Assembly (NCBI GenBank): GCA_035319125.1
Contig: DATHDG010000028.1
Span: 1-64,000, forward strand
Source of the DNA: Fen-1308 sp035319125
GTDB taxonomy: Bacteria; Nitrospirota; Thermodesulfovibrionia; Thermodesulfovibrionales; Dissulfurispiraceae
Reading direction: 5' to 3'
Length of the DNA stretch: 64,000 nt
A program made the position numbers and the translations under genes. Shown here in pieces: positions 43,362 to 52,379 of the stretch (position 1 is the first letter of the stretch; every line of letters starts with the position of its first letter). Under the pieces are notes generated by a model. The model made no database searches, was not told where the DNA came from, and was given only the letters and a program-made list of their open reading frames with translations.

Positions 43362-45110
43362 TTATTTTGATTTTTTTGACTTAAAAAGTTCAACATTCTT
43401 TTGCAACAATCCTTTCTTTTCAGCATGCAAACTGCTCAGCAACTTCTCATCCCCAATGGTTCTGGCAGCAATTATCTTTTTATCGATCTGCCTGACTGCA
43501 ATTTTATTTACGCAGCCTTCGATGTTATGCATGACCTCGTCCATGTCTATTCCAGGATCAATAGAGACCCTAGAGAGAAGCGCCTGCTCTTCAGGACTGC
43601 AGGATGCCATGATAACATCTGGAGAGAAGTATTCATCGGAATCATAAGTCATGACGGTTTCAAATATTCTCCTTACAAGCGGATGCTCGATGTCCAGACC
43701 CTTGATTCGTTCTGCTATATGCTTTCCAATACGCGGCATGTTTAGCAATATGCCTAGTAGAATTTCCTCCTCTTTGCTCATGTGAGCTGCGTATGCTCCC
43801 TGATACTTTTCAAACGTCTGCGGCTGCGCGGCTGATGGCACTTGGTGTCCAACGCTTAGGCGCTTCCGGGCAAGATTAGCTAGCTCAGCTCTTAGCACCT
43901 TCTCGCTTGCCAGATCTGCAAGCTCTCTTAGGGCATCGTCTCTGAGCAGGCCATCCTGACATGAAGATAAAATGGCAAGAAACTGCCGAACGCCATCTAT
44001 CCTGCTCTTGCCTGCCCGTAAAATAAAGAACTGGACTGGAGAGAGGGCTTTAGCCAGAAATTTCCTGAAATCTCCAGCACCGTATTTTCTAAGAAAGGTA
44101 TCTGGGTCTTCTCCTTCACTGAGCATTACAATTTTAGAGAGCATGCCTTCGGAATATGCCAGCTCAACAGCCCTCCTGGCTGCTGCTAGACCTGCAGTAT
44201 CGGCATCAAAGGTCAATAGAACCTTGTCAGCAATTTTCCTCAACTTTCGCAAGTGACCCGACGTTAGTGCTGTGCCCAATGGTGCTATGGTATTGAGGAA
44301 GCCGAACTGATGGCATACGATAACATCGAAGTAACCCTCGACAACGATCGTATATCCTTTTTTAACAATATGGTTTTTGGCAAGATTGAGCGCGTAACAC
44401 GACTCGCTTTTTTTGAAGATAGGGCTCTCAGGGGAATTCAAGTATTTGGGGATGTGCTTGGATGATGAGAGCGATCTGCCGCCGAATGCTACCGGCTTGC
44501 CACGCAGGTCGAATATCGGAAATATCAGGCGATCTCTGAAAAAATCGTGTGGGGAATCTCCGCCGAAATATGCCAATCCGGACGCTCTTATGTTTACCTC
44601 GGAATAACCAGCAGACTTAAGGCGCTTCAAAAGCGAATTGCTATCACCCCGAGCATATCCGAGAGAAAACTGCTCGATTATTTCGCTGCTTATTTCTCTT
44701 TCAGTGAGGTAGGCTAGGGCGCTTTTTGCATCTCTGAGATTCTGCCTGTAGAATGTCAGAGCCTCCTCATGTATTGACAGAACGGTTTCTTTTATCCCCT
44801 TGCTGGCGCTGTTTGCATGTGAAGACTCTATACTAACGCCTGCCTTGTTGGCTAAGAACGAGATGGCTTCACCGAACGACATGTTTTCGTGATTCATTAT
44901 GAAAGAAAAAATATCTCCACCTTTGTTGCAGCCGAAACAGTGGAATATCTGTCGAGAAGGATTGACCATGAAGGAAGGCGTTTTTTCCGAATGGAACGGA
45001 CAGAGGCCCTTGTAGTTTTGGCCCGCGCGCTTCAGGTCGACATATTCAGAGATCAGTTCATGTATGTCGATGCGCGACTTGATCTCGTCAATAAGTCCGT
45101 CAGGTTTCAT
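43362..45110 (-). CDS. dnaG: DNA primase DnaG
   Basis: The 582-residue protein has the CHC2 zinc finger (CPFHSEKTPSF...FHCFGCNKGG, residues about 38-66), the core with QFSLGYA and FRDRLIFPIFDLRGKPVAFGGR, and the TOPRIM domain (YTIVVEGYFDVIVCHQFG ... LLTFDADTAG). A helicase-interacting C-terminal part starts at about 430. It makes RNA primers at the replication fork. Its place between nif3/yqeY/rpsU and rpoD is the conserved macromolecular synthesis operon. Confidence 0.96.
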   Translation of the reverse strand: MKPDGLIDEIKSRIDIHELISEYVDLKRAGQNYKGLCPFHSEKTPSFMVNPSRQIFHCFGCNKGGDIFSFIMNHENMSFGEAISFLANKAGVSIESSHANSASKGIKETVLSIHEEALTFYRQNLRDAKSALAYLTEREISSEIIEQFSLGYARGDSNSLLKRLKSAGYSEVNIRASGLAYFGGDSPHDFFRDRLIFPIFDLRGKPVAFGGRSLSSSKHIPKYLNSPESPIFKKSESCYALNLAKNHIVKKGYTIVVEGYFDVIVCHQFGFLNTIAPLGTALTSGHLRKLRKIADKVLLTFDADTAGLAAARRAVELAYSEGMLSKIVMLSEGEDPDTFLRKYGAGDFRKFLAKALSPVQFFILRAGKSRIDGVRQFLAILSSCQDGLLRDDALRELADLASEKVLRAELANLARKRLSVGHQVPSAAQPQTFEKYQGAYAAHMSKEEEILLGILLNMPRIGKHIAERIKGLDIEHPLVRRIFETVMTYDSDEYFSPDVIMASCSPEEQALLSRVSIDPGIDMDEVMHNIEGCVNKIAVRQIDKKIIAARTIGDEKLLSSLHAEKKGLLQKNVELFKSKKSK

Positions 45111-45140
45111 TCCTCTGAGTGGATGGCGAGTACTTTAAAA

Positions 45141-46097
45141 TCAGGTTCTGTGGTTTCTTCTGAATCCTGAGCACTCGATCACATTTATTTTATCCGTGCC
45201 AATAACATTGTCAAGGAGCAGATTCATTCCAAGATTGTCGGCAGCGATATGTCCGGCTATAATGACGTTAATGTGATGGCTCTCTGCTTCTTTCCTGTGA
45301 TCCTCGCTCATGTGCATTCCCACGATAGTATTTACGCCAGCCGTATTGAGACTCTTGTATATCTCTTTGGCGCCTTCGGTGCCGCCGGTCATATCAACAA
45401 AAATCTTACCGGCCTGCCGCTTGCCTGAACCAATAAGGATGTCAGGGCCTGCGTTGTATTTGCCTGCAGCCTTGAATTCAGGGATTTCTCGTAACATATC
45501 TATTACATCATCCAGACAGTAAGGCTGCCTGCTGTCGAATATTACCTGCAAGTATTTGGCAACCATATTGTCTGCCGGCGTATGCAGGCACATAAATGGA
45601 AAACCGAGGAGCCTGGCCGCGTCTTCCGATCTGGCATGGTTTGCCGGCATAAGGCGCCTCTCCACTTCTTTAGACCTTCCTTCCATCAGCGCTTCAGCCA
45701 CATTTATAGGCACTCCGAAATGTCGCAGAATTTCTGACTGCATGGAAAGGACAGCAAAGAGATTGCCAAAAGCCCCGCCGCCGGGATGATGAGAAATAAG
45801 GAGATCGATCATAGTATTTCTCTGGCGAAGCGCATCGGCAAGCAGTATCTCGCCAACATCTATGTCTATGCCGACCATGATATTGCTTATATCTTCTTCC
45901 CCGTCGCCAACGAGAATCCGCGAGTCTGCATAAGGGTTTTCAAGTGACTCAGCATCAAAAATCTCTTTCTCGCCGGATTTGAGGTCGTCGAACTTCTTTC
46001 GCAAGCGTTCCAATTTCTTGATGACGGCTTCTTTGCCTCTAGGGTCGTTGTCAATGCCTGTAGAAATCGCTTTTCTATATAGTTCGGAAAGCTTCAT
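45141..46097 (-). CDS. NIF3/DUF34-family metal-binding protein
   Basis: The 318-residue protein has an N-terminal region specific to this group, then NIF3/YbgI-like features: MVGIDIDVGEILLADAL, LLISHHPGGG (metal-binding His pair), LHTPADNMVA (third His region) and C-terminal MHMSEDHRKEAESHHINVIIAGHIAADNLG. NIF3 proteins bind two metals; some are linked to GTP cyclohydrolase-like or regulatory roles, with no fixed function. It sits between yqeY and dnaG, so it has been inserted into the macromolecular synthesis operon. Confidence 0.75.
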   Translation of the reverse strand: MKLSELYRKAISTGIDNDPRGKEAVIKKLERLRKKFDDLKSGEKEIFDAESLENPYADSRILVGDGEEDISNIMVGIDIDVGEILLADALRQRNTMIDLLISHHPGGGAFGNLFAVLSMQSEILRHFGVPINVAEALMEGRSKEVERRLMPANHARSEDAARLLGFPFMCLHTPADNMVAKYLQVIFDSRQPYCLDDVIDMLREIPEFKAAGKYNAGPDILIGSGKRQAGKIFVDMTGGTEGAKEIYKSLNTAGVNTIVGMHMSEDHRKEAESHHINVIIAGHIAADNLGMNLLLDNVIGTDKINVIECSGFRRNHRT

Positions 46098-46126
46098 CGT
46101 TGTCCCTTATTTTCTTGTATCAAAAC

Positions 46127-46579
46127 TTAAGACTTAGCGCCTAGAAATTCTCTAACCCGCTGATTCACGACTTTGCCATCAGCCGTTCCTTTGACCTTGG
46201 GCATCAAAACCTTCATGACTTTGCCAATGTCGTTAGGCGAAGAGGCTCCTGACTCACTGATCGCAGTGCGGATAATGTCGTCGAGTTCATCAGCCGGTAG
46301 TTGTTTCGGCAGATAGGAGAGAATAATTTCAAGTTCCTTTGTTTCCTTATCAGAAAGGTCGGTTCTCCCTGCAGCAGAGTACTGTTCAATAGATTCTCTT
46401 CGCTGCTTTGCAAGCGTTGAAAGGACCGAGAGGATCTCTTCATCGGAAAGGCTGCTCATCTTCTCAATCTCTTTATTCTTCAAGGAGGCCTTTATCATCC
46501 TGATGACCGAAACTCTAAGTTCGTCTCTGGATTTCAAGGCCTCCTTTAAAGCTGTGTTAAGAATATCGAGAAAAACCAA
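46127..46579 (-). CDS. yqeY: GatB/YqeY domain protein
   Basis: The 150-residue protein consists of the YqeY/GatB tail-type helical domain (LKEALKSRDELRVSVIRMI, KQRRESIEQYSAAGRTDLSDKE, YLPKQLPADELDDII, KVMKVLMPKVKGTADGKVVN). It resembles the C-terminal tRNA-binding part of GatB. The exact role is unknown. It starts 2 bp after the rpsU stop codon. Confidence 0.92.
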   Translation of the reverse strand: MVFLDILNTALKEALKSRDELRVSVIRMIKASLKNKEIEKMSSLSDEEILSVLSTLAKQRRESIEQYSAAGRTDLSDKETKELEIILSYLPKQLPADELDDIIRTAISESGASSPNDIGKVMKVLMPKVKGTADGKVVNQRVREFLGAKS

Positions 46580-46581
46580 AA

Positions 46582-46782
46582 TTACCTCGATGCGTAAGAC
46601 CGCGGTTTTTTTGAAGCCTTTTTACGGGCTGCAATGATCTTTTTCTTCTTCTTGACGCTCGGCTTGTCGTAAAACTCCCGCTTCTTTACTTCAGAAAGAA
46701 TGCCTTCACGCTCGCATTGTTTTTTGAAAAGCTTAAGCGCGGAATCAAGCGATTCATTGTCCCTGACTTTAACAGAGGGCAT
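46582..46782 (-). CDS. rpsU: Small ribosomal subunit protein bS21
   Basis: This 66-residue basic protein starts MPSVKVRDNESLDSALKLFK and ends with a Lys/Arg-rich helix (KKKKIIAARKKASKK). bS21 binds the 30S platform near the anti-Shine-Dalgarno. A GAGGGGTGAG stretch lies before the ATG. It is the first gene of the macromolecular synthesis operon, downstream of tRNA-Arg on the same strand. Confidence 0.95.
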   Translation of the reverse strand: MPSVKVRDNESLDSALKLFKKQCEREGILSEVKKREFYDKPSVKKKKKIIAARKKASKKPRSYASR

Positions 46783-46897
46783 TCGTTGCTCACCCCTCTC
46801 TATATATAGATTTCCGTATACTCTACCAATTCAGAATTGTTGCTGTCAAGCAAAGTCTTTGTAATTAGAGTGCTTTCGGTCGATGAGACGATGGGAA

Positions 46898-46974
46898 TGG
46901 CGCGCCCAGAGGGATTCGAACCCCCGGCCTGCAGATTCGTAGTCTGACGCTCTATCCAGCTGAGCTATGGGCGC
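46898..46974 (-). tRNA. tRNA-Arg (ACG anticodon)
   Basis: The cloverleaf has acceptor GCGCCCA/TGGGCGC, D-arm GCTC...GAGC, anticodon loop CTACGAA (anticodon ACG, read ICG after deamination), T-arm GGGGG-TTCGAAT-CCCTC (first pair G-C, with one wobble) and discriminator G. It spans 74 nt plus an encoded CCA at 46898-46900. Confidence 0.94.
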
Positions 46975-47089
46975 TGCCAAGATGAATATAATACCACAAG
47001 GCAAAAAGAAATCGTAAGGCCCAGGATTATTGATATACTTACTTTGTAGGGCAACTTGAATTGAATATTGACACGTGTTGCAAACAATA

Positions 47090-47476
47090 ATGTCTGATAA
47101 TATTAAAACAATCGCTTTAGTAGAAAGAGAGCATGGGACTATAAAAAAATGTTCACATGCGATTGAAAGCAAATTTGGAGATAAGATTGAGCTTGTCCAT
47201 TTCGGAACTGCGAAAGATGCTTTAGCATTCATGGCATCCCACGGGGTTGACCTGGTGATTTCCAGTCTTCTTCAGTCCCAGATAGACGGTATCGAATTGC
47301 TCAACTCATCAAAGGAAATAAACCCTAATGTGCCTTTTATCATTTATACAAACTTGCAATACAAGGAAGAGTTCTTTGCCTGGGGATTTAAACCAGATGC
47401 TTATGTGGTTAGACGCGAGGACATGTCGGAACTGATCATTGCAGTGGAGGGACTCCTTAAAATCAGGCAGCAATAA
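47090..47476 (+). CDS. Degenerate receiver (pseudo-REC) domain protein
   Basis: The 128-residue protein has the receiver fold pattern, but key residues are replaced. The acidic pair near the N-terminus is VEREH, the phospho-acceptor position in VDLVISSLLQSQIDGIELL is Ser, not Asp, and the conserved Lys segment is YVVRRED. It therefore cannot be phosphorylated in the usual way and may act as a constitutive binding module. It stands alone on the plus strand between tRNA-Arg and rluD. An in-frame GTG at 47075 is an alternative start; neither start has a clear ribosome binding site. Confidence 0.7.
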   Translation: MSDNIKTIALVEREHGTIKKCSHAIESKFGDKIELVHFGTAKDALAFMASHGVDLVISSLLQSQIDGIELLNSSKEINPNVPFIIYTNLQYKEEFFAWGFKPDAYVVRREDMSELIIAVEGLLKIRQQ

Positions 47477-47653
47477 TTTGTTCGGCTTATCCGGCTCTTG
47501 CGCGCCGATTAGACCTTAAGTGTTTGCAGGTCGCGTCGGAATGAAATGAAAATATTTCCCCAGCGAATAGATTGCTCTGCCTGCTTCCGTGGCCCTGAGA
47601 ACTCAGGCGTCGCGCTTCGATCCGGACAATCCGAACAATCTACTCACCTTGAG

Positions 47654-48604
47654 TCAGCTCAACTTCTCGATAAGTTCCTTCATGTCTTCCGGCACGGGCG
47701 ACGAGAATTGCATATGCTGCCCTGTATGCGGGTGCTCGAATCCTAGAGTTTCTGCATGGAGCATTTGTCGTGGAATGCGAATCTTCGCCCCCCTTATCTC
47801 GACCTCGGTTTTTCTGCCATAAGTGCTGTCTCCCAGTACCGGATGTCCTATTGCTGCAAAGTGAACGCGAATCTGGTGAGTGCGTCCGGTGCCAAGCTTC
47901 GCCTCGATTATAGTTGCTTTATGGAGTCTGCTAAGGACTTTCCAGAGAGTTACCGCTTCCTTTCCACGCCTTGTGCGTGTAGACATCTTCTTCCTGTCGG
48001 ATTCAGATCGGCCGATGGAAAGAGAAATTTCGCCGGAGTCTTCTTCCAGCACTCCTGATACGAGAGCGGTGTATTTTCTTTGAATAGTGCGTTTTCTGAA
48101 TTGATCTACCAGATTGTAATAAGCCTCGTCATCAATCGCCACTACCATAATGCCTGATGTTTCTTTGTCAAGCCTGTGAACAACGCCGGGGCGCAGTTCT
48201 CCGCCAATGGATGCCAGTTTTGGCGAGTGATAAGCCAACACGTTCATAAGAGTACCGCCGCTGTGGCCGGCAGCCGGATAAACTACCATTCCGGCCGGCT
48301 TATCAACCACTGCAATGTAATTATCAATAAAAAGAATTGTCAGAGGCAGGGCTTCCGGTATTAATTCTTCGCCCGTTCTTCCCGGCATGGTGATCTCTAT
48401 GCTGTCGAACACTTTAATCCTGTATCCCGGGCCTTCCATCTTCCCGTTTGCCAGAACAAGTCCGTCCCGGATCAGTTTTTGCGCCTGCGACCGCGTTATG
48501 CCTGATTTCTCAGCGGCAAAGATGTCGAGCCTTTTCGGCAGGTCCGCTTGCGCAACTATCAATTGTATGATCCTCGCGCATTCCCCGGTTCTGGTATATT
48601 CCAT
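47654..48604 (-). CDS. rluD: 23S rRNA pseudouridine synthase, RluD family
   Basis: The 316-residue enzyme has an N-terminal S4 RNA-binding domain (RLDIFAAEKSGITRSQAQKLI) and the RluA/RluD catalytic domain, with VVDKPAGMVVYPAAGH, the HRLDKETSGIMVVA motif bearing the catalytic Asp, and GRTHQIRVHFAAIGHPVLGD. It converts uridines in 23S rRNA to pseudouridine. RluD is the best fit by the S4 domain and length; RluC/RluA-type specificity cannot be excluded. It is divergent from gatA, with a -10 element 11 nt before its ATG. Confidence 0.87.
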   Translation of the reverse strand: MEYTRTGECARIIQLIVAQADLPKRLDIFAAEKSGITRSQAQKLIRDGLVLANGKMEGPGYRIKVFDSIEITMPGRTGEELIPEALPLTILFIDNYIAVVDKPAGMVVYPAAGHSGGTLMNVLAYHSPKLASIGGELRPGVVHRLDKETSGIMVVAIDDEAYYNLVDQFRKRTIQRKYTALVSGVLEEDSGEISLSIGRSESDRKKMSTRTRRGKEAVTLWKVLSRLHKATIIEAKLGTGRTHQIRVHFAAIGHPVLGDSTYGRKTEVEIRGAKIRIPRQMLHAETLGFEHPHTGQHMQFSSPVPEDMKELIEKLS

Positions 48605-48615
48605 AATTTACAAGT

Positions 48616-48624
48616 ATTATATCA
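48616..48624 (-). promoter_or_regulatory. Extended -10 promoter element for rluD
   Basis: A perfect TATAAT (48616-48621, minus strand) preceded by TGA forms an extended -10. Only 11 nt separate it from the ATG, so the leader would be about 4-5 nt. No -35 match is seen and no Shine-Dalgarno precedes rluD. Confidence 0.45.
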
Positions 48625-48682
48625 GAGTGATAAAATTGTATTTCGATGAAATCATCATTTCATAATCGCGATTGGAGGAAGT

Positions 48683-50137
48683 TTGAAGCTAAATGAATTG
48701 GCCGTCCTTGAACTGAGGCGTCTGCTTGACAACCGTGAAGTTTCAGTCAGAGAGGTGCTGGATGAGGTATATTCACGGATCGATCAGGTTGAGGAAAGGG
48801 TCAGGGCTTTCATAACGATTACAAAGGACGAGGCATATCGCATGGCAGATGCTGCTGAGGAGTCGATAGTTTCGAATCGGGCTTCCTTGCTCAGCGGCAT
48901 CCCGATCGCTGTGAAGGACAATATGTGCACCAGGGGTTTGCTGACGACGTGTGCCTCGAAGATACTGAATAATTTCGTTCCGCCTTATGAAAGCACTGTT
49001 ACAGCAAGAATGAAACAGCAATCATATATTCTGGTCGGTAAAACAAACCTCGATGAATTTGCAATGGGATCTTCCACCGAGAACTCCGGCTTTCACACTT
49101 CAAGGAATCCGTGGAATCTCGAATGCGTGCCGGGCGGCAGCAGTGGCGGTTCCGCGGCGGCTGTGGCAGCCGGGGAGTGTATTGCAGCCCTCGGTTCCGA
49201 CACCGGCGGGTCGATAAGGCAGCCGGCCTCACTATGCGGTGTTGTCGGGCTTAAGCCCACATATGGGCGTGTGTCCAGATACGGGCTTGTAGCCTTCGCT
49301 TCTTCTCTGGACCAGATCGGGCCGATAACCAGGAGTGTGGCGGATGCTGCCTCCTTGCTGACGGTTATCGCGGGTTGCGATCCTCTTGACTCAACGTCCG
49401 CTCCGGTCGAATCGCCGGATTATGCTGGGGCTTTGGGCAGGGATATAAAAGGCCTTCGTATCGGCATACCGAAAGAGTTTTTCATCGACGGGATCGATGA
49501 GGAGGTTAATAATGCCGTTAACGCGGCTATCAAGAAGCTTGAATCACTGGGAGCGGAGGTTGTTGGGGTTACGCTTCCTCATACATCTTATGCCATAGCC
49601 ACTTATTATATCCTTGCCACATCCGAAGCATCGTCTAACCTTGCAAGATATGATGGCGTAAAATACGGGTTTCGAGAGCGCGGTAAAGATCTGATAGATA
49701 TGTACATGAATACTCGTGCAAAAGGGTTCGGTTCGGAAGTGAAACGGAGGATTATGCTCGGCACATATGCACTTTCATCCGGTTATTATGATGCATATTA
49801 TAAGAAAGCCCAACAGGTCAGGACTCTGATCAGGGACGATTTCGACAAAGCGTTCGGCAATGCTGACGTCATTATTACTCCGACATCGCCCACACCCGCA
49901 TTCAAAGTTGGCGATAAAGCTTCTGACCCGCTGCAAATGTATCTTTCGGATATATTCACTATATCTGTTAACCTTGCCGGTGTTCCAGCCATATCAATAC
50001 CGTGCGGATTGACTGCTGAAAACCTTCCGATTGGCTTGCAGATCATAGGAAAGCATTTCGACGAAGAGGCGATTCTTAAAATTGCTTATGCATATGAGCA
50101 AAGCACAGATTGGCATCTCAGGAGGCCTTCGTTATGA
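48683..50137 (+). CDS. gatA: Asp-tRNA(Asn)/Glu-tRNA(Gln) amidotransferase subunit A
   Basis: The 484-residue amidase-signature enzyme has catalytic Lys in GIPIAVKDN, the Ser pair in GGSSGGSAAAVAAGE and the nucleophile region GSDTGGSIRQPASLCG. It releases ammonia from Gln for transfer to misacylated tRNA in the GatCAB complex. The start is TTG at 48683, supported by GGAGG 4 nt upstream; no in-frame ATG lies near. gatB overlaps its stop. gatC is not next to it. Confidence 0.95.
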   Translation: MKLNELAVLELRRLLDNREVSVREVLDEVYSRIDQVEERVRAFITITKDEAYRMADAAEESIVSNRASLLSGIPIAVKDNMCTRGLLTTCASKILNNFVPPYESTVTARMKQQSYILVGKTNLDEFAMGSSTENSGFHTSRNPWNLECVPGGSSGGSAAAVAAGECIAALGSDTGGSIRQPASLCGVVGLKPTYGRVSRYGLVAFASSLDQIGPITRSVADAASLLTVIAGCDPLDSTSAPVESPDYAGALGRDIKGLRIGIPKEFFIDGIDEEVNNAVNAAIKKLESLGAEVVGVTLPHTSYAIATYYILATSEASSNLARYDGVKYGFRERGKDLIDMYMNTRAKGFGSEVKRRIMLGTYALSSGYYDAYYKKAQQVRTLIRDDFDKAFGNADVIITPTSPTPAFKVGDKASDPLQMYLSDIFTISVNLAGVPAISIPCGLTAENLPIGLQIIGKHFDEEAILKIAYAYEQSTDWHLRRPSL

Positions 50138-51600
50138 GCTCCGGCGTAAAGGAGAAGTACGAAGTGGTTATAGGCCTCGAGGTACACGCGCAGCTTCTTA
50201 CAGATACTAAGATGTTCTGCCGTTGTCCTACCAAATTTGGATCAGAGCCAAATACACAGACATGTCCAATATGTATAGGAATGCCCGGAGTGCTGCCGGT
50301 GATGAATAAAAAGGCGGTGGAATACGCTATAAGAACCGGCCTTGCTATGAATTGCACTATAGCCCCTTACAGCAGGTTCGCGAGGAAGAATTATTTTTAT
50401 CCGGATTTACCGAAGAACTACCAGATAAGCCAATATGAGTTGCCGTTGTGCGAGCATGGATTTGTAGAGATAGTCGTTGAAGGAGAGATAAGGAGAGTTG
50501 GCATAACGAGAATCCACATGGAGGAGGATGCCGGCAAGAACATTCACGAGGAGAGAGGTGATCACAGTTTTGTAGACCTCAACCGTACTGGCGTGCCGTT
50601 GATGGAAATTGTGTCTGAGCCTGATCTGAGAAGTCCCCATGAAGCCGCCGAGTATATGAAGAAGCTGAGGGCAATACTTAGGTATTTGGGCGTCTGCGAC
50701 GGCAATATGGAACAAGGTTCTCTAAGGTGCGATGCTAATGTCTCTATAAGGCCGTTTGGCCGGAAGGCTTTTGGTACGAGGGCTGAACTAAAGAATATCA
50801 ATTCCTTCAAGTTTGTGGAGAAAGCAATCGAATATGAGATTAAAAGACAGATCAATGTGGTTGAAGATGGCGGTACTGTTGTTCAGGAGACAAGGCTGTG
50901 GGACTCAGCATCAGGCGTAACACGTTCGATGCGCTCAAAGGAAGAGGCCCATGACTACCGGTATTTCCCGGAGCCGGATCTTCCACCCGTACTTGTTAGT
51001 CAAGAATGGATCAATGAGATTAAATCGATTCTTCCTGAGCTGCCTGATGAAAAAAGGAACAGATTTATTCGTGATTACGGATTGCCCGAATATGACGCTG
51101 AGTTACTGACTGCAGAACGGGTAGTTGCTGAGTGGTACGAACTGGCGGTTGCATCCGGAGGTCAGCCCAAGGCAGTTTCTAACTGGATAATGGGCGATAT
51201 GATGCGCTTGATGAATGAGGGAAACGGTACTATTGAAGAACTGCTTTTCACTCCGGCAGGTCTTGTCGAAATGCTCAGGCTCATTGAAAATGGGACAATC
51301 AGCGGCAAGATCGCAAAGACTGTTTTCGAAGTAATGTATAAGACCGGAAAGTCTGCCGTCGATATTGTAAAGGAAAAAGGCCTTGTTCAAATCAGTGATT
51401 CGGACGAGATAGAAAAGGCTGTTGATGATGCATTATCCAAGAACTCTAACGAGGTCGAAAGATACCGCAATGGCGATGAAAAGCTGCTGGGATTCTTCGT
51501 TGGACAAATAATGAAGGCCACCAGAGGCAAGGCAAATCCCAAATTGCTTAATGATCTGCTCAGAAAGAAACTGGGAACTCCCGGCGGGCAGGATGCCTAA
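50134..51600 (+). CDS. gatB: Asp-tRNA(Asn)/Glu-tRNA(Gln) amidotransferase subunit B
   Basis: The 488-residue protein begins YEVVIGLEVHAQLLTDTKMFCRC and has the zinc-binding and tRNA kinase parts (NTQTCPICIGMPGVLPV, GITRIHMEEDAGK, RTGVPLMEIVSEPD, RCDANVSIRP) and the C-terminal YqeY-like tail (GQIMKATRGKANPKLLNDLL). It activates the misacylated Asp or Glu. The ATG at 50134 overlaps the gatA stop (ATGA), and GGAGG lies 8 nt upstream. Confidence 0.96.
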   Translation: MSSGVKEKYEVVIGLEVHAQLLTDTKMFCRCPTKFGSEPNTQTCPICIGMPGVLPVMNKKAVEYAIRTGLAMNCTIAPYSRFARKNYFYPDLPKNYQISQYELPLCEHGFVEIVVEGEIRRVGITRIHMEEDAGKNIHEERGDHSFVDLNRTGVPLMEIVSEPDLRSPHEAAEYMKKLRAILRYLGVCDGNMEQGSLRCDANVSIRPFGRKAFGTRAELKNINSFKFVEKAIEYEIKRQINVVEDGGTVVQETRLWDSASGVTRSMRSKEEAHDYRYFPEPDLPPVLVSQEWINEIKSILPELPDEKRNRFIRDYGLPEYDAELLTAERVVAEWYELAVASGGQPKAVSNWIMGDMMRLMNEGNGTIEELLFTPAGLVEMLRLIENGTISGKIAKTVFEVMYKTGKSAVDIVKEKGLVQISDSDEIEKAVDDALSKNSNEVERYRNGDEKLLGFFVGQIMKATRGKANPKLLNDLLRKKLGTPGGQDA

Positions 51601-51774
51601 AAGAGGAGAGTATTCCGCAAATGGGAAAGATTCTATGACATTACTGTAGCAAAGTCATTGCAGAATATGCTTTAATTATGGGTATTATATTTGCAAGATT
51701 AAGTGAGTGATACGGATCAGAAACGAAAGTGGCAGATGGGCTGCCTTTGAACGACATTCTGAAAGGAGGTGAAA

Positions 51775-52035
51775 ATGATGAAAAAGGTTCTCGCATTAGT
51801 TGTAGCAGTTATTTTTGCACTGGGTGTTGCCTCCATCGGTTTTGCGGCCGGTCTTGAGCCTTGTGAGAAGTGCCACAAGGGTGAAAAGACAGTCGATAAG
51901 ATGGTAGCAAAAGGGAAGATCGCTACAGCAGCCGATCTTTCAAAGGCCCTGAAGGAAGGTCCGAAGAAAGCCATGCACGGCAAGTTGACAGATGATGATA
52001 TCAAAGCCGCTGCAGCAGCTCTGAAGTTGAAATAG
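51775..52035 (+). CDS. Small periplasmic monohaem c-type cytochrome
   Basis: The 86-residue protein has a signal peptide (MMKKVLALVVAVIFALGVASIGFAA) and a single haem site CEKCH (C30, C33, H34). M67 in KAMHGKLTDDD is a plausible sixth ligand, as in small class I cytochromes c. It would carry electrons in the periplasm. The ATG at 51775 lies 5 nt after AAGGAGG; a terminator follows. It is monocistronic with no redox partner nearby. Confidence 0.85.
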   Translation: MMKKVLALVVAVIFALGVASIGFAAGLEPCEKCHKGEKTVDKMVAKGKIATAADLSKALKEGPKKAMHGKLTDDDIKAAAAALKLK

Positions 52036-52055
52036 AGATTAGTTGAATAAATTCG

Positions 52056-52090
52056 GGGGTGATCATTGTAGGTGATCATCCCTTTTTTTT
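52056..52090 (+). terminator. Rho-independent terminator after the cytochrome gene
   Basis: A 10-bp stem (GGGGTGATCA with TGATCATCCC, one G-U pair) and a 7-nt loop are followed by eight T residues at 52083-52090. It is the clearest intrinsic terminator in the window. The rest of the ~340-bp gap holds only the candidate promoter below. Confidence 0.9.
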
Positions 52091-52325
52091 ATAAACTTTA
52101 GACTTATAACAGATTTATCAAATCACGTCTCTCCTGCCTTTTTAATTTGTGTTTTCATACTGTATGCAACTTTGATCAACCATATATCGGACTATCGGTT
52201 TGGCCGCATCAGTAATTTCCGGGAAGCTTGTGACATGAGAGCAAATTGATGATATGTACAGCTGCATTACTAAATGAACAAATATAAATTGCAATATTCA
52301 AAGTAGCAAATAGCGGCAAGCTCGA

Positions 52326-52334
52326 TGGTATAAT
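52326..52334 (+). promoter_or_regulatory. Extended -10 promoter before the DUF1003 gene
   Basis: TGG followed by TATAAT (52329-52334) forms an extended -10, 45 nt before the ATG at 52380. No good -35 is present, which is acceptable for extended -10 promoters. Confidence 0.45.
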
Positions 52335-52379
52335 TGTGCAGCATATGGAATTAAATATAGTTTAAAAAGAGGATTATAT

